Shown here: positions 7,783 to 16,546 of the stretch, in pieces | How the letters are laid out: each line of letters opens with the position of its first letter | Position numbering within the stretch: the stretch's first letter is position 1 | Origin: Chloroflexota bacterium | Lineage (GTDB): Bacteria; Chloroflexota; Anaerolineae; Aggregatilineales; Phototrophicaceae | Assembly: GCA_023430545.1 (NCBI GenBank) | Contig: JAEZAF010000221.1 | Location: 1 to 39,940 of the forward strand | Length of the DNA stretch: 39,940 nt | Direction of reading: 5' to 3' | Notes under the pieces: generated by a model | Told to the model about the DNA's origin: nothing | Database searches by the model: none | Seen by the model: only the letters and a program-made list of their open reading frames with translations | Made by a program: the position numbers and the translations under genes

Positions 7783-8766
7783 ATGGAAATTATCCTTACC
7801 GGCTCGATTGCGTATGACTACCTTATGCGCTTTCCGGGAAAGTTCAGCGATCATTTTATAAAGGACGAACTGCATCAGGTCAGTCTCAGCTTTCTGGTCG
7901 ATGAAATGACCAAACACTGGGGCGGGGTCGCTGCCAACATTGCCTATACACTGGCGCTGCTGGGCGTGCGGCCAAAACTGATGGGAACCGTTGGCCGGGA
8001 TTTTCCTGATTACCGCCGCTGGCTGGAAGATCACGGGGTGGATTGCAGCACCGTGCGCCAGATCGATTCGGTCTTTACCGCTTCCTTTTTTGCCAACACC
8101 GATACTGAAAATAATCAGATCGCGTCGTTCTACGCAGGAGCGATGAGCCATGCCAAGGATTATTCGCTGAAAGACGCAGGGATCAGTAAACCTGATCTGG
8201 TGGTCGTCTCACCGAATGATCCAACCGCTATGTCAAACCTCACTCGTGAATGCCGTGAGCAGGGCATCCGGTTTATTTACGATCCCAGTCAGCAGGTCCC
8301 ACGGCTTTCCGGCGAAGAACTGCGCAATGATATGCAGGGCGCGTATGCTATGGTCGTCAACGCCTATGAGGCGGGGATTATCTGCAACAAGACCGGTATG
8401 ACGCTCGAAGAAGTGCAGGAGCAGGTCGAGGTCCTGGTCATCACACAGGGTAAGCGCGGTTCGCACATCTACCAGCACGGCAGCCGGATCGATGTGCCTG
8501 TGTTCCCGGAAGTCTATATCAAGGACCCAACCGGTGTGGGTGATGCCTACCGCGCCGGGTTGATTCGTGGGCTGATTTCCAACTGGTCGCTGAAGACCTC
8601 GGCGATTGTCGGCTCACTGTGCGCGACATATGTTCTCGAACAGGTTGGAACGCAGAGCCATACCTTTGAACTGCCGGCGTTTGTGTCACGGTTCCGTGAG
8701 TATTTCGACGATGAAGGTGTCCTCGATGAACTGCTGGCCGGTCAGAGCCAGAACGCGCAGGTCTAG
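7783..8766 (+). CDS. PfkB-family kinase, probable adenosine kinase
   Basis: A 327-residue ribokinase-fold kinase. The N-terminal PfkB signature appears as HWGGVAANIAYTLALLG (near 46-62). The C-terminal ATP/anion-hole signature is DPTGVGDAYRAGLIRG (near 249-264), with the catalytic Asp in GVGD. The ATG at 7783 has AGGA 6 nt upstream. The next gene, 94 bp downstream on the same strand, is S-adenosylhomocysteine hydrolase, which releases adenosine. An adenosine kinase would remove that product and pull the reversible hydrolase forward, so adenosine is the best substrate guess. The family also includes ribokinase, fructokinase and nucleoside kinases, and sequence alone does not settle the substrate. 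Confidence 0.85.
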   Translation: MEIILTGSIAYDYLMRFPGKFSDHFIKDELHQVSLSFLVDEMTKHWGGVAANIAYTLALLGVRPKLMGTVGRDFPDYRRWLEDHGVDCSTVRQIDSVFTASFFANTDTENNQIASFYAGAMSHAKDYSLKDAGISKPDLVVVSPNDPTAMSNLTRECREQGIRFIYDPSQQVPRLSGEELRNDMQGAYAMVVNAYEAGIICNKTGMTLEEVQEQVEVLVITQGKRGSHIYQHGSRIDVPVFPEVYIKDPTGVGDAYRAGLIRGLISNWSLKTSAIVGSLCATYVLEQVGTQSHTFELPAFVSRFREYFDDEGVLDELLAGQSQNAQV

Positions 8767-8788
8767 TCACGACATCGCGACTCGGCTG

Positions 8789-8814
8789 TGCTAGAATGCT
8801 GAATTGTTTCAGCA
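8789..8814 (+). promoter_or_regulatory. Extended -10 promoter and hairpin before ahcY
   Basis: TGCTAGAAT (8789-8797) fits an extended -10. It overlaps the first base of a hairpin with a 7-bp stem (TGCTGAA at 8797-8803, TTCAGCA at 8808-8814, loop TTGT). No T-run follows, so it is not an intrinsic terminator. A transcript starting near 8804 would begin inside the hairpin. CGACATCG occurs on both sides (near 8770 and 8816). This suggests ahcY has its own promoter besides read-through from the kinase gene. Confidence 0.4.
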
Positions 8815-8860
8815 ACGACATCGTATTTGTGTAATCCATTCAGAGACTTTGAGGAGTCCG

Positions 8861-10126
8861 ATGACGACGATCCAACATGATATTAAAGACCCGGAATTAG
8901 CGACGGGTGGCCGGTATCGCATTCAGTGGGCCGAGAACGAGATGCCGGTCCTGCGCGCCATTATGGAGCGCTTCGAGAAGGAAAAACCGTTCGACGGCAT
9001 TCGCATTTCCGCCTGTCTGCATGTGACCACGGAAACGGCGAACCTGATGCGTGCGCTTCAGGCTGGTGGTGCTGACGTGGTGCTGTGCGCTTCCAATCCC
9101 CTCTCCACACAGGATGATGTGGCCGCTTCGCTGGTGGTCCATGACGAAATCCCCGTGTATGCCATCAAGGGCGAAGATAACGATACCTACTACGATCACA
9201 TCAAGGCGGGTCTGGATCACAGGCCTCATATCACCATGGATGACGGCGCTGATCTTGTGAGTACCATTCACAAGACCCGCCGCGAACTGCTGCAGGACAT
9301 CATCGGTGGTACCGAAGAAACCACTACCGGTGTGATCCGCCTGCGCGCTATGGCGAAGGATGGCGCACTGGCATTCCCGGTGATCGCCATCAATGACAGC
9401 AACACCAAGCACCTGTTTGACAACCGCTACGGCACCGGTCAGAGCACGATTGACGGCGTGATCCGCGCCACGAATATCCTGCTGGCGGGCCGCACTGTGG
9501 TCGTGGCCGGTTACGGCTGGTGCAGTCGTGGTATCGCGTCCCGCGCACATGGGATGGGTGCCAATGTGATCGTGACCGAAATTGATCCGATGCGTGCGCT
9601 GGAAGCTGCGATGGACGGTTTCCGCGTGATGCCGATGGCAGAAGCAGCACCGGTCGGGGATATTTTCATCACCGCCACCGGTGACATCAATGTGATCGAC
9701 GTGCATCACTTTGAGCGCATGAAAAGCGGCGCAATTGTTGCGAACTCTGGTCACTTCAATGTTGAGATCAATCTCAAGGGCCTGCGCTCGATCAGTCAGG
9801 GTGACCCGCGTCTGGTTCGCCCGTATGTTGAAGAGTATGTCGTCGGTGGGCGCTCGATCTATGTGCTGGGTGAAGGCCGTCTGATCAATCTGGCAGCGGC
9901 TGAAGGCCATCCGGCATCAGTGATGGATATGAGCTTTGCTAATCAGGCGCTGGGTGCGGAGTATATGATCCGCCATGCCGCTGAAATGAGCCCGAATGTT
10001 TACACCATTCCTGAGGATGTTGACCGCGAGATCGCTCGCTTGAAGCTGGCTTCAATGGGCATCAAGATCGATCAGTTGACCCCAGAGCAGGAACAGTATC
10101 TCAACCAGTGGGAAGAAGGCACCTAA
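8861..10126 (+). CDS. ahcY: Adenosylhomocysteinase (S-adenosyl-L-homocysteine hydrolase)
   Basis: A 421-residue NAD-dependent enzyme that cleaves S-adenosylhomocysteine to adenosine and homocysteine, relieving inhibition of methyltransferases. Visible signatures are LHVTTETANLMRAL and CASNPLSTQDDVAASL in the substrate domain, then DSNTKHLFDNRYGTGQST and the NAD-binding VVVAGYGWCSRGIASRAHG (the family usually has GYGWCGKG). The end reads LTPEQEQYLNQWEEGT. The length fits the short bacterial/archaeal form without the roughly 40-residue insert. The ATG at 8861 is preceded by GAGGAG. It lies downstream of the probable adenosine kinase, which gives a coherent recycling pair. A palindrome directly follows the stop codon. 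Confidence 0.97.
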   Translation: MTTIQHDIKDPELATGGRYRIQWAENEMPVLRAIMERFEKEKPFDGIRISACLHVTTETANLMRALQAGGADVVLCASNPLSTQDDVAASLVVHDEIPVYAIKGEDNDTYYDHIKAGLDHRPHITMDDGADLVSTIHKTRRELLQDIIGGTEETTTGVIRLRAMAKDGALAFPVIAINDSNTKHLFDNRYGTGQSTIDGVIRATNILLAGRTVVVAGYGWCSRGIASRAHGMGANVIVTEIDPMRALEAAMDGFRVMPMAEAAPVGDIFITATGDINVIDVHHFERMKSGAIVANSGHFNVEINLKGLRSISQGDPRLVRPYVEEYVVGGRSIYVLGEGRLINLAAAEGHPASVMDMSFANQALGAEYMIRHAAEMSPNVYTIPEDVDREIARLKLASMGIKIDQLTPEQEQYLNQWEEGT

Positions 10127-10142
10127 ACCGGTGATCACCGGT
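10127..10142. repeat. 16-bp perfect palindrome after ahcY
   Basis: ACCGGTGATCACCGGT is a perfect 16-bp palindrome that begins with the base after the ahcY stop codon. It could fold as a short RNA hairpin or serve as a site for a dimeric DNA-binding protein. No T-run follows, so a terminator is unlikely. Confidence 0.6.
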
Positions 10143-10148
10143 CCCGCC

Positions 10149-10255
10149 TTGACCACTTCATTTGATTAGTTAGTAAAACCTCCAGTATTCCGGCCTTCTG
10201 TCGGGTGCTGGTTCGACGGGGCAGCAGTCAGACCTGTACAGATATCTGTCTGCTG
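10149..10255 (+). other. Leader region of the DUF4397/SH3 gene with promoter-like and hairpin elements
   Basis: TTGACC (10149-10154) resembles a -35, but the -10 16 bp later (TAGTAA) is poor. Further on, a 7-bp stem (AGCAG plus AGAC at 10223-10233 with a TC bulge, pairing GTCTGCT at 10248-10254) encloses the 12-bp palindrome ACAGATATCTGT (10238-10249). The intergenic region as a whole is 227 bp. These elements suggest a structured leader, but no known class was recognised. Confidence 0.3.
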
Positions 10256-10353
10256 TTCCCGCAAAAGATCCTGCGAGAGATCTGCGTGAGCTGCGCGATC
10301 GGTATCTTAGCATGATCTTTCACCCTCAAACCCAATTCAGGAGGATACAGATA

Positions 10354-13056
10354 ATGCCGTCTATTCAATCATTGAAGCCGCATTGGAAGTCCTTGAAGAT
10401 ACCCACGCTTTTAACCCTGATTGCAATTGTCGTTTTTAGTCTTTTCCCCGGTGTGACCTCTGCGCAGGCTGACGGCGGGACCGCTGTCCGTTTTCTGCAC
10501 GTGGTCCCCGGCCTCGAACAGATTGACATCTATGTCAATGATGCACTGGTTACATCCGGCCTCGATTACGGCGAAGAGACGCCTTATCTGCATGTGCCGG
10601 GTGGCAATCATACGGTACGAGTGACGCTTGCCGGCCTGACCTCTGTGCTGTGGGAACAGCCGCTGGCCGTCCCGGAAGGCGAATACCTGACCCTGATCGC
10701 GTCATCCACTGATCCCCTCAACTTTACAACCTTTCGTGATGACCTGACGCCGCTTGCGCCTGGGACTTCGCGCTTTATCGTGGTGCATGCCATCAGCGGC
10801 GGCCCCAGTGTCGAGTTCATGGTTGAAGGCGATGTGATCGTCTCCGATCTGGCATACGGTAATTTCATCAACAGTATCGATGTGCCAGCGAATACCTACC
10901 AGATGTCAGCGGTTCCAGCAGGTGGCAGTGCTGATCAGGCCGTCTTGCCGGAAACCCCGATTTCACTTGTCAGCTCCACGACGCAGATTCTGGTGTTGTA
11001 CGGTACACCCGGCGGTGCATCTGCGCTGCTGCTGACGACGCCGACCTCTGCTGGGGCGGATGATGGCCTGGTGCGTGTGGTTCACGGTGCCTCTGGTGGT
11101 CCCTCGGTTGATGTCCTGCTGAATGGCACACTGGCGATCCCTGATCTGGTCTATGGTGGTGCGACTGAGCATCTGGCACTTCCTGCGGGTGACTATGCTG
11201 TGACGGTTCAGGACAGCGAAAGCGGTGAAGAACTGGCGACGGGTGAAGTGACTGTTACTGCGGGTGAGGCACAGACAGTGATCGCACTGGCCGGTGAAGA
11301 CGGTGTCAGTGTGAATGCCTTTGCTGATGATATTTCGGCGGTGGATACAACCACGGCTTCGATCAGCGTTGTCAATCTGAGCGCCGATCCGGTCACCGTT
11401 GCATTTGATGACTCGACACTGGTCGAGGATCTTGCAGCAGGAGAAGTTTCCGAGACGCTTAATTTCGAACCTCTCAATCTGACGGTATCGGTGAATGATG
11501 GTGAAGGCCAGCCAGTCACGCTCTATGGTGGCGTTTACTACCAGCTTCTGATTCTGGATGACGGCACCACAACGCTGCTGCCGACGGTCCTCTCACGTTC
11601 ACTGGAAAGCTCGCCGGGTGGTGCGGATGCTGTTGTTCCTGCTACACCGCAGCCAGCCGAGCCAGGACAGTCCACGGATGAACCTGCTGCGACAGAAGAA
11701 CCTGCGATAACTGAAGAGGCTGCTGCCACTGAAGAAACGGCGGTCACAACTGAAGTCACCCCTGAAGCGCCAGTGGCAACTGAAGAAGCAGCGACGGCGG
11801 AAGCCACCGCTGCGCCGACAATTCCGCCGGTCACTCCAACCCCCACCCCTATCGGCCCGACTGCACGCGTGCTGCTGAATCCGGGTGCGAACCTGCAGCT
11901 TCGCCAGTTCCCGTCGTCAGAAGCCTTCTCACTGGGCCGCGCCCCTGCGGACAGTCTGCTGATCGTCCTCGGACGTGAAGGCGCACCCGAAGAAGAGGAA
12001 GAGACGATAGATGCTACGCCCGAAGTCGGTGCAGAACCGACACCGGAAGCCACCGAATTCGTAGACCCTGTGTCTCTGCTGGGTGAAGACGAAGATCTGC
12101 TTCCTGAAGAGACATGGCTGTTTGTAATCTATCAGACACCTGATGGCGGTGAAATCGAAGCATGGGTCAATTCGCTTTACGTTCAGATCCGTGATACACG
12201 CGGCTTCCTGATGCGCCTGCGCGATCTGCCCACTGTACCGGCCAACCGGTCCGGCGAGTCCCGTGATACCAGCATCCTGCCTCCGACTGTGCAGCGCCAG
12301 TTTGTTGAGGCGGTGGTGACACAGCTTAATCAGGGTGCGAATCTCAACATCCGTCGCACGGCTGACGAAAACAGCGAAGTGCTGGCGCAGCTTCCGGGCG
12401 GTGAGCGTGTGACCGTTGTCGGAATTGGTGCTTCGGGTGAGTGGGCGTTTGTCCGCTATGCCGCGCCGGATGGCGGAGAAGTCACCGGATGGGTGGATCT
12501 GGCCTTCCTGCGTTTCGAGTATGCGGGTCAGGTGATCACGCCCGGTGATGCACAGGCACGCGGCCTGCTTGATGAGGTGGATGAAGGCCAGGATCGTGGA
12601 GCTGTGAACGCTGGAACCGGCGTCGCCACCAGCGCACCTTCGACCGGCTCAACTAACGTTCAGCCGACACCGCTGGCACTGCGCAATGTGGTGATTGCCA
12701 CCGTTGGTGAACTGAATCCCGGCATCCGTCTTAATCTGCGCCGTACCCCGAGCACGTCGGGTGAAGTCATTGGCAATATTGATCCCGGCACGCAGCTTGT
12801 AGTCCTCAGCAAGGATCTCTCCGGTGAATGGCTGCAAACCGAGTTCGATGGGCAGTTGGGATGGGTTTCGACTCAGTATGTCTTCCTGACCTTCAATGGC
12901 GCAGCCGCTACACTCGATCAGGTCATGCTGAATGACGACATCGTCGCACAGGCGTCTGGTGTCCCGACCGAAACCGCGACGATCGTGGTGACGGTCGAAG
13001 CGACTGCGACGACAGATCCCGCTGCCGCAACGCCTACAGCCACTCCGGGACAATGA
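10354..13056 (+). CDS. Secreted DUF4397 and SH3-domain protein
   Basis: A 900-residue exported protein of unknown function. A signal peptide (1 to about 39, ending TSAQA) is followed by four DUF4397-like beta-rich modules (about 43-120, 135-220, 237-320, 335-415) with recurring VRFLHVVPG, VVHAISGGPSVEF and VRVVHGASGGPSVDV motifs. A linker rich in Thr/Glu/Pro/Ala (about 425-505) leads to three bacterial SH3-like modules marked by GANLQLRQFPS, GANLNIRRTADENSEVLAQL and GIRLNLRRTPSTSGEVIGNI, each with a GW or EAWV strand. The C-terminus is TPTATPGQ. SH3_3 modules often bind cell-wall material, so a wall-associated adhesion or scaffold role is plausible. The ATG at 10354 follows AGGAGG with 9-nt spacing. 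The next gene encodes a second DUF4397 protein. Confidence 0.85.
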   Translation: MPSIQSLKPHWKSLKIPTLLTLIAIVVFSLFPGVTSAQADGGTAVRFLHVVPGLEQIDIYVNDALVTSGLDYGEETPYLHVPGGNHTVRVTLAGLTSVLWEQPLAVPEGEYLTLIASSTDPLNFTTFRDDLTPLAPGTSRFIVVHAISGGPSVEFMVEGDVIVSDLAYGNFINSIDVPANTYQMSAVPAGGSADQAVLPETPISLVSSTTQILVLYGTPGGASALLLTTPTSAGADDGLVRVVHGASGGPSVDVLLNGTLAIPDLVYGGATEHLALPAGDYAVTVQDSESGEELATGEVTVTAGEAQTVIALAGEDGVSVNAFADDISAVDTTTASISVVNLSADPVTVAFDDSTLVEDLAAGEVSETLNFEPLNLTVSVNDGEGQPVTLYGGVYYQLLILDDGTTTLLPTVLSRSLESSPGGADAVVPATPQPAEPGQSTDEPAATEEPAITEEAAATEETAVTTEVTPEAPVATEEAATAEATAAPTIPPVTPTPTPIGPTARVLLNPGANLQLRQFPSSEAFSLGRAPADSLLIVLGREGAPEEEEETIDATPEVGAEPTPEATEFVDPVSLLGEDEDLLPEETWLFVIYQTPDGGEIEAWVNSLYVQIRDTRGFLMRLRDLPTVPANRSGESRDTSILPPTVQRQFVEAVVTQLNQGANLNIRRTADENSEVLAQLPGGERVTVVGIGASGEWAFVRYAAPDGGEVTGWVDLAFLRFEYAGQVITPGDAQARGLLDEVDEGQDRGAVNAGTGVATSAPSTGSTNVQPTPLALRNVVIATVGELNPGIRLNLRRTPSTSGEVIGNIDPGTQLVVLSKDLSGEWLQTEFDGQLGWVSTQYVFLTFNGAAATLDQVMLNDDIVAQASGVPTETATIVVTVEATATTDPAAATPTATPGQ

Positions 13057-13093
13057 TCGTTACGATCTGCGTTACAATTTATTCTCAATCCTC

Positions 13094-13125
13094 GTCAGGA
13101 CAGCACCCGCTGTCCTGACTTTTTT
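13094..13125 (+). terminator. Intrinsic terminator
   Basis: A 10-bp perfect stem (GTCAGGACAG at 13094-13103; CTGTCCTGAC at 13110-13119, loop CACCCG) is followed by six T. It lies 38 bp after the stop of the DUF4397/SH3 gene and separates it from the next promoter. Confidence 0.93.
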
Positions 13126-13150
13126 CCTGAAGATCCCCACTTTTGTTCTG

Positions 13151-13159
13151 TGCTATGAT
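13151..13159 (+). promoter_or_regulatory. Extended -10 promoter for the DUF4397 lipoprotein gene
   Basis: TGCTATGAT is an extended -10 (TGnTATGAT) placed just after the preceding terminator and about 68 bp before the ATG at 13227. No good -35 is visible. The GC before TATGAT matches other promoters in this window. Confidence 0.45.
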
Positions 13160-13226
13160 GGCGGAATGTTCACGGACAGCAGGGTTTTTTGTCAGGCTGT
13201 CGTCAGGATGGGGAAGGATAAGAGCG

Positions 13227-15398
13227 ATGCGTTTACTCAGGCTTTTATGTGCAGTGGGATTGATGATGGCGGTACTGATGGTGACCGGCTGCCAGCCGGG
13301 TGTCGATTCTACCCCTGATCCTCAGTCATCTACTGATGCCCCTGATACTGTCGACTCCACACCGACGGCCACCGTGGAACCATCCCCAGAGCCAACAGCA
13401 ACCCCGCCGCAGATTCTGGGGCGTTTCGCTACAGATCCAGCCCAGATTGGTTATCTGCGGGTGGTGCATGTCGCACCGGAAGCTGGGCCGGTCGATATTT
13501 ATGTTGATATGAGTCCGATGGTCTCCGGTATTGAATACGGGTTAGCCAGTGGACGCACCAATGTCCTTCACGGAAGTTATACCGTACATGTGGTGCAGCG
13601 TGGCACACAGCCATCAGCAGATGAACCTTCCCCGGAAAACATGCTGGTCTCAGTCCCTGTTGATCTTTCCATCGGTCGATCACTGCTGCTGGTGCTGACC
13701 GAAACATCGGGAGAACTTCGCCTGAATGTCTTCGAAGAGTCTTCTGAACCTCTGAGCAGTGGCATGAGCCGTGTCAGTGTGGTGCATGCTGTCCAGTCTG
13801 CCCCAGATGTCACAGTGCGATCGGGGTCCGAATCCACCCCGACGGATCAACCGTCGGACGATCAGTCTGATGATCAAGCGGCTGATCAACCTGCGGTTCA
13901 AAACCTGATCGGCCCTGTCGCATTTGGTGAGCGCTCAGCTACCGTGGAGATCCCAAGCGGCGAAACGGTGCTGGATTTTGTGCTTGATGACGCGACGACC
14001 TTTAGCTATCCGTTCAATCCACTGCCGGGTATTGATTACATCCTCGTGTTTTACGGGCGCTCTCCAGCCGTGGAACAGCTTGGTGTGCTTTCCTATGATC
14101 ATCCAGTGCCGGGCCGTGCGCAAGTCCGAGTGATTAACGCCTCGACTGCGCCCACATCGCTGGATGTTTATCTCAATGGTCAGTTGTTCGCGCCGAATGT
14201 CGGTGTGAATAGTGCAGGCGAGCGTCAGACCATCCCCGATGGTTCGTATACCGTTGAAGTCTATCCTGCGGGAACTGATCCCAATGCCGCGGATGCCGCT
14301 GATAGTCGTCTGTCTGAATCGCAGTTGACGCTGCTGCCGGATACCACGCAGGCGCTGATTGCATTTGGTGGTGCGGAAACGCTGCGGTTGACGCCTTTCA
14401 CTGAGGATCTTTCCCCCCTGGCTCCGGAAACCGCGCGGATTGCCTACATCAACGCGCGAGAAGCGACACCCGCCGCGCAGATTGGGAATGACTCGGCTAT
14501 TCGTGAGGAACTTGGCACCATTGGTTTCGGGCAGGGTACCGCCTATTTGCCGATCAATGTAGGGATGAGCACGGTCTTCTGGCTTTCTGAAGAAGATGGC
14601 ATTCTGGAAGATATTGAATTTGAGGCTGAATCTGGCCAGAGCTATCTCTATTTCCTGACAGGTAATCTGACGCCGTTCATTCTGAGTGAATCGGTGGGGA
14701 TTGATGAGGCGCTTGTCGATGTGCCTCAGGATGGCAGTGAGGCGCAGTTCACTCCGTCACCGAACACCCGCATACGCGTGATCAATGTCAATGATGATGG
14801 CCTTACGGTAGATTTCACGGCAGAGGGCCTGAATGTGGCGGAAGGTCTTGGGTTTGGCGAAAGCAGCGGCTTTACCGAAGTGCAAACCGGGACCTTCCCG
14901 ATCACCGTCCGTCAGTCTGGTGGTGAGCTGATGCTGCTGGAGCGTGATCTGCGGCTGAGCAGCGGGGGTGACGTCACCGTTGTGCTTTATGGGTCATCTG
15001 ACAGTCTTAGGGTGATGACGATCAGTGAGGCTGCAGGGATGGGCAGTGATTCGGAATCGACACTCCGCTTTATTAATGCCAGTGTGGATGAAACGGTTCC
15101 ACTTGGGTTGATCGTTGCTGAGGCCAGTGCCCCACCACAAGACGACAGCGGACAAAGCTCTGTCCCTATCAGCAGTACCTATCTGATCGATTCGCAGGAA
15201 CCGCTGTCCGTCTCTCAGGTCATCCCGATCCCACTGCCATCGGCCGACTTTATTATTTCCGATAACCGATCCAATCTGATCGGCACTCGGATTTACAATA
15301 TGACACTGGAAGAAGGCATACACTACGATATTGTCGCAACGTATCTGCCTGAGACTGACGCCATTCGTGCGGTGATGGTTGCTTACCCTGAAGATTAG
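13227..15398 (+). CDS. DUF4397 repeat lipoprotein
   Basis: A 723-residue exported lipoprotein of unknown function. The signal peptide ends in a lipobox, MVTGC, with the lipidated Cys at residue 22. A Pro/Thr/Asp-rich spacer follows. At least five DUF4397-like units can be read from their leading strands: YLRVVHVAPEAGPVDIYV, RVSVVHAVQSAPDV, QVRVINASTAPTSLDVYLNG, RIAYINAREATPAAQI and RIRVINVNDDGLTVDF, with a further LRFINASVDETV. An Asp/Gln/Ser-rich insert (DQPSDDQSDDQAADQP) interrupts the second unit. The ATG at 13227 has AAGGA 8 nt upstream; an upstream in-frame extension would spoil the signal peptide. It follows another DUF4397 protein, so the pair looks like diverged duplicates. It lacks SH3 domains and uses a lipid anchor instead. 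Confidence 0.85.
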   Translation: MRLLRLLCAVGLMMAVLMVTGCQPGVDSTPDPQSSTDAPDTVDSTPTATVEPSPEPTATPPQILGRFATDPAQIGYLRVVHVAPEAGPVDIYVDMSPMVSGIEYGLASGRTNVLHGSYTVHVVQRGTQPSADEPSPENMLVSVPVDLSIGRSLLLVLTETSGELRLNVFEESSEPLSSGMSRVSVVHAVQSAPDVTVRSGSESTPTDQPSDDQSDDQAADQPAVQNLIGPVAFGERSATVEIPSGETVLDFVLDDATTFSYPFNPLPGIDYILVFYGRSPAVEQLGVLSYDHPVPGRAQVRVINASTAPTSLDVYLNGQLFAPNVGVNSAGERQTIPDGSYTVEVYPAGTDPNAADAADSRLSESQLTLLPDTTQALIAFGGAETLRLTPFTEDLSPLAPETARIAYINAREATPAAQIGNDSAIREELGTIGFGQGTAYLPINVGMSTVFWLSEEDGILEDIEFEAESGQSYLYFLTGNLTPFILSESVGIDEALVDVPQDGSEAQFTPSPNTRIRVINVNDDGLTVDFTAEGLNVAEGLGFGESSGFTEVQTGTFPITVRQSGGELMLLERDLRLSSGGDVTVVLYGSSDSLRVMTISEAAGMGSDSESTLRFINASVDETVPLGLIVAEASAPPQDDSGQSSVPISSTYLIDSQEPLSVSQVIPIPLPSADFIISDNRSNLIGTRIYNMTLEEGIHYDIVATYLPETDAIRAVMVAYPED

Positions 15399-15430
15399 GG
15401 TACATCGGGTTGGCTGGTAACCGGCGCTGA

Positions 15431-15451
15431 GGCTGAGATTATGTCTCAGCC
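15431..15451 (+). terminator. Hairpin after the lipoprotein gene (weak terminator)
   Basis: A perfect 8-bp stem (GGCTGAGA at 15431-15438, TCTCAGCC at 15444-15451) has a TTATG loop. GTCATTC follows rather than a T-run, so intrinsic termination would be weak; it may instead protect the 3' end of the message. Confidence 0.4.
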
Positions 15452-15461
15452 GTCATTCAGT

Positions 15462-15490
15462 CTGGCAAGTCGTCCGGTGTCGGCTATAAT
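15462..15490 (+). promoter_or_regulatory. Promoter of the polysaccharide cluster
   Basis: CTGGCA (15462-15467) and a perfect TATAAT (15485-15490) are separated by 17 bp. The predicted start near 15497 leaves a leader of about 80 nt before the GTG of the first gene. The seven genes that follow on the same strand have gaps of at most 27 bp, so this promoter probably serves all of them. Confidence 0.6.
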
Positions 15491-15578
15491 CCTGCCAGCA
15501 AAATGCTGCTGATACCGCGTTTTGCATGAGGTAATTCGCGGTCGTCTTTCAGCTCACACTGAGGATAGGAATGCCAGC

Positions 15579-16529
15579 GTGCGTGTTTTAGTGACTGGTG
15601 CCGGAGGCTTTGTCGGCAAATATTTAACTGCGTATCTTCGGAGCCAGCTCCCGGATGTGGAGCTTCATGGTACTGTATATCAGGCCATCGATAAGGTGGT
15701 TGATCCTGACTGGACCGCTCACGAACTTGACCTTCGTGATCCTGCAGCGGTCGATGCGCTGATCGCTGATGTCCGGCCGGATCATATCTATCACCTGGCG
15801 GGACAGGCCTTTGTACCCCGTTCGTTTGAAGATCCCTGGGAAACACTGGAGATCAACATCCGTTCGCAGTTGAACCTGATCACGGCGTGTATTGCGCGTG
15901 ACCTGCGCCCGCGGATGCTGATCACGGCATCGGCGGAAGTGTACAGCACCGATGCCGGGATGCCGATCACAGAGAATACCCCGCTGGAGCCTTCGAGCCC
16001 GTACAGTGTCAGTAAGGTAACGCAGGATCTGCTGGGATTACAGTACTTCCTGAGCCATCAGTTCCCGATTCTCAGAGTCAGGGCGTTTAATCATCTTGGC
16101 CCGGGACAGAGTGATCGCTTTGTCGCACCGGCATTCGCGATACAGATTGCCCAGATCGAGCAGGGTCAGCAAGAGCCGGTGATGTCGGTTGGCGACCTTT
16201 CTGCCTATCGGGACTTTACCGATGTGCGTGATATCGTGCGTGCCTACTATCTGCTGATGGAACACGGTCAGCCAGGTGAGGCCTATAATGTTGCCTCTGC
16301 CAAGGCACGCAGCGTGCAATCTCTGCTCGATACCTTACTTTCACTCACTGATTTCTCCATCCTGGTCAAAACGGATGTGAACCGCCTTCGTCCTAATCGT
16401 GTCCCTATTCTGGAAGGGGATATTACCCGGCTGCAGCAGGCAACAGGGTGGCAGCCCACCATTACCTTTGAACAGACGCTGCTCGACATCCTTCAGGATT
16501 GTCGTCAGCGCGTCCGAACTGCATTGTAG
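15579..16529 (+). CDS. rmd: GDP-4-keto-6-deoxy-D-mannose reductase (NAD-dependent epimerase/dehydratase family)
   Basis: A 316-residue short-chain dehydrogenase of the extended type. The Rossmann signature VTGAGGFVGKYL is at the N-terminus and the catalytic YxxxK appears as SSPYSVSKVTQD. The downstream pattern FNHLGPGQSDRFVAPAFA and RDFTDVRDIVRAYYLL fits GDP-6-deoxy-D-mannose reductases (Rmd). These reduce the 4-keto intermediate made by Gmd to GDP-D-rhamnose. The neighbouring gene encodes Gmd, which supports the assignment; a UDP-sugar epimerase is the alternative. I take the GTG at 15579, with TAGGA 8 nt upstream and the Rossmann strand right after it. Its TAG stop overlaps the AGGAG ahead of gmd. 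Confidence 0.85.
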   Translation: MRVLVTGAGGFVGKYLTAYLRSQLPDVELHGTVYQAIDKVVDPDWTAHELDLRDPAAVDALIADVRPDHIYHLAGQAFVPRSFEDPWETLEINIRSQLNLITACIARDLRPRMLITASAEVYSTDAGMPITENTPLEPSSPYSVSKVTQDLLGLQYFLSHQFPILRVRAFNHLGPGQSDRFVAPAFAIQIAQIEQGQQEPVMSVGDLSAYRDFTDVRDIVRAYYLLMEHGQPGEAYNVASAKARSVQSLLDTLLSLTDFSILVKTDVNRLRPNRVPILEGDITRLQQATGWQPTITFEQTLLDILQDCRQRVRTAL

Positions 16530-16546
16530 GAGATAAAACAGACTGC

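Noticed and set aside
8767..8860. SAM or SAH riboswitch before ahcY
   Set aside because: The gap is only 94 bp and shows one small hairpin; no conserved riboswitch core is recognisable.
8897..9910. A 337-codon minus-strand frame opposite ahcY
   Set aside because: It lies wholly within the conserved ahcY gene and shows no recognisable motif.
10207..10228. GGTTCGA reminiscent of a tRNA T-loop
   Set aside because: The flanking bases do not form a T-stem, and no acceptor or anticodon arm can be built around it.
11538..12053. Ser/Ala/Val-rich minus-strand frame opposite the Thr/Glu linker
   Set aside because: Low-complexity antisense of a repetitive GAA/ACT linker; no start signal.
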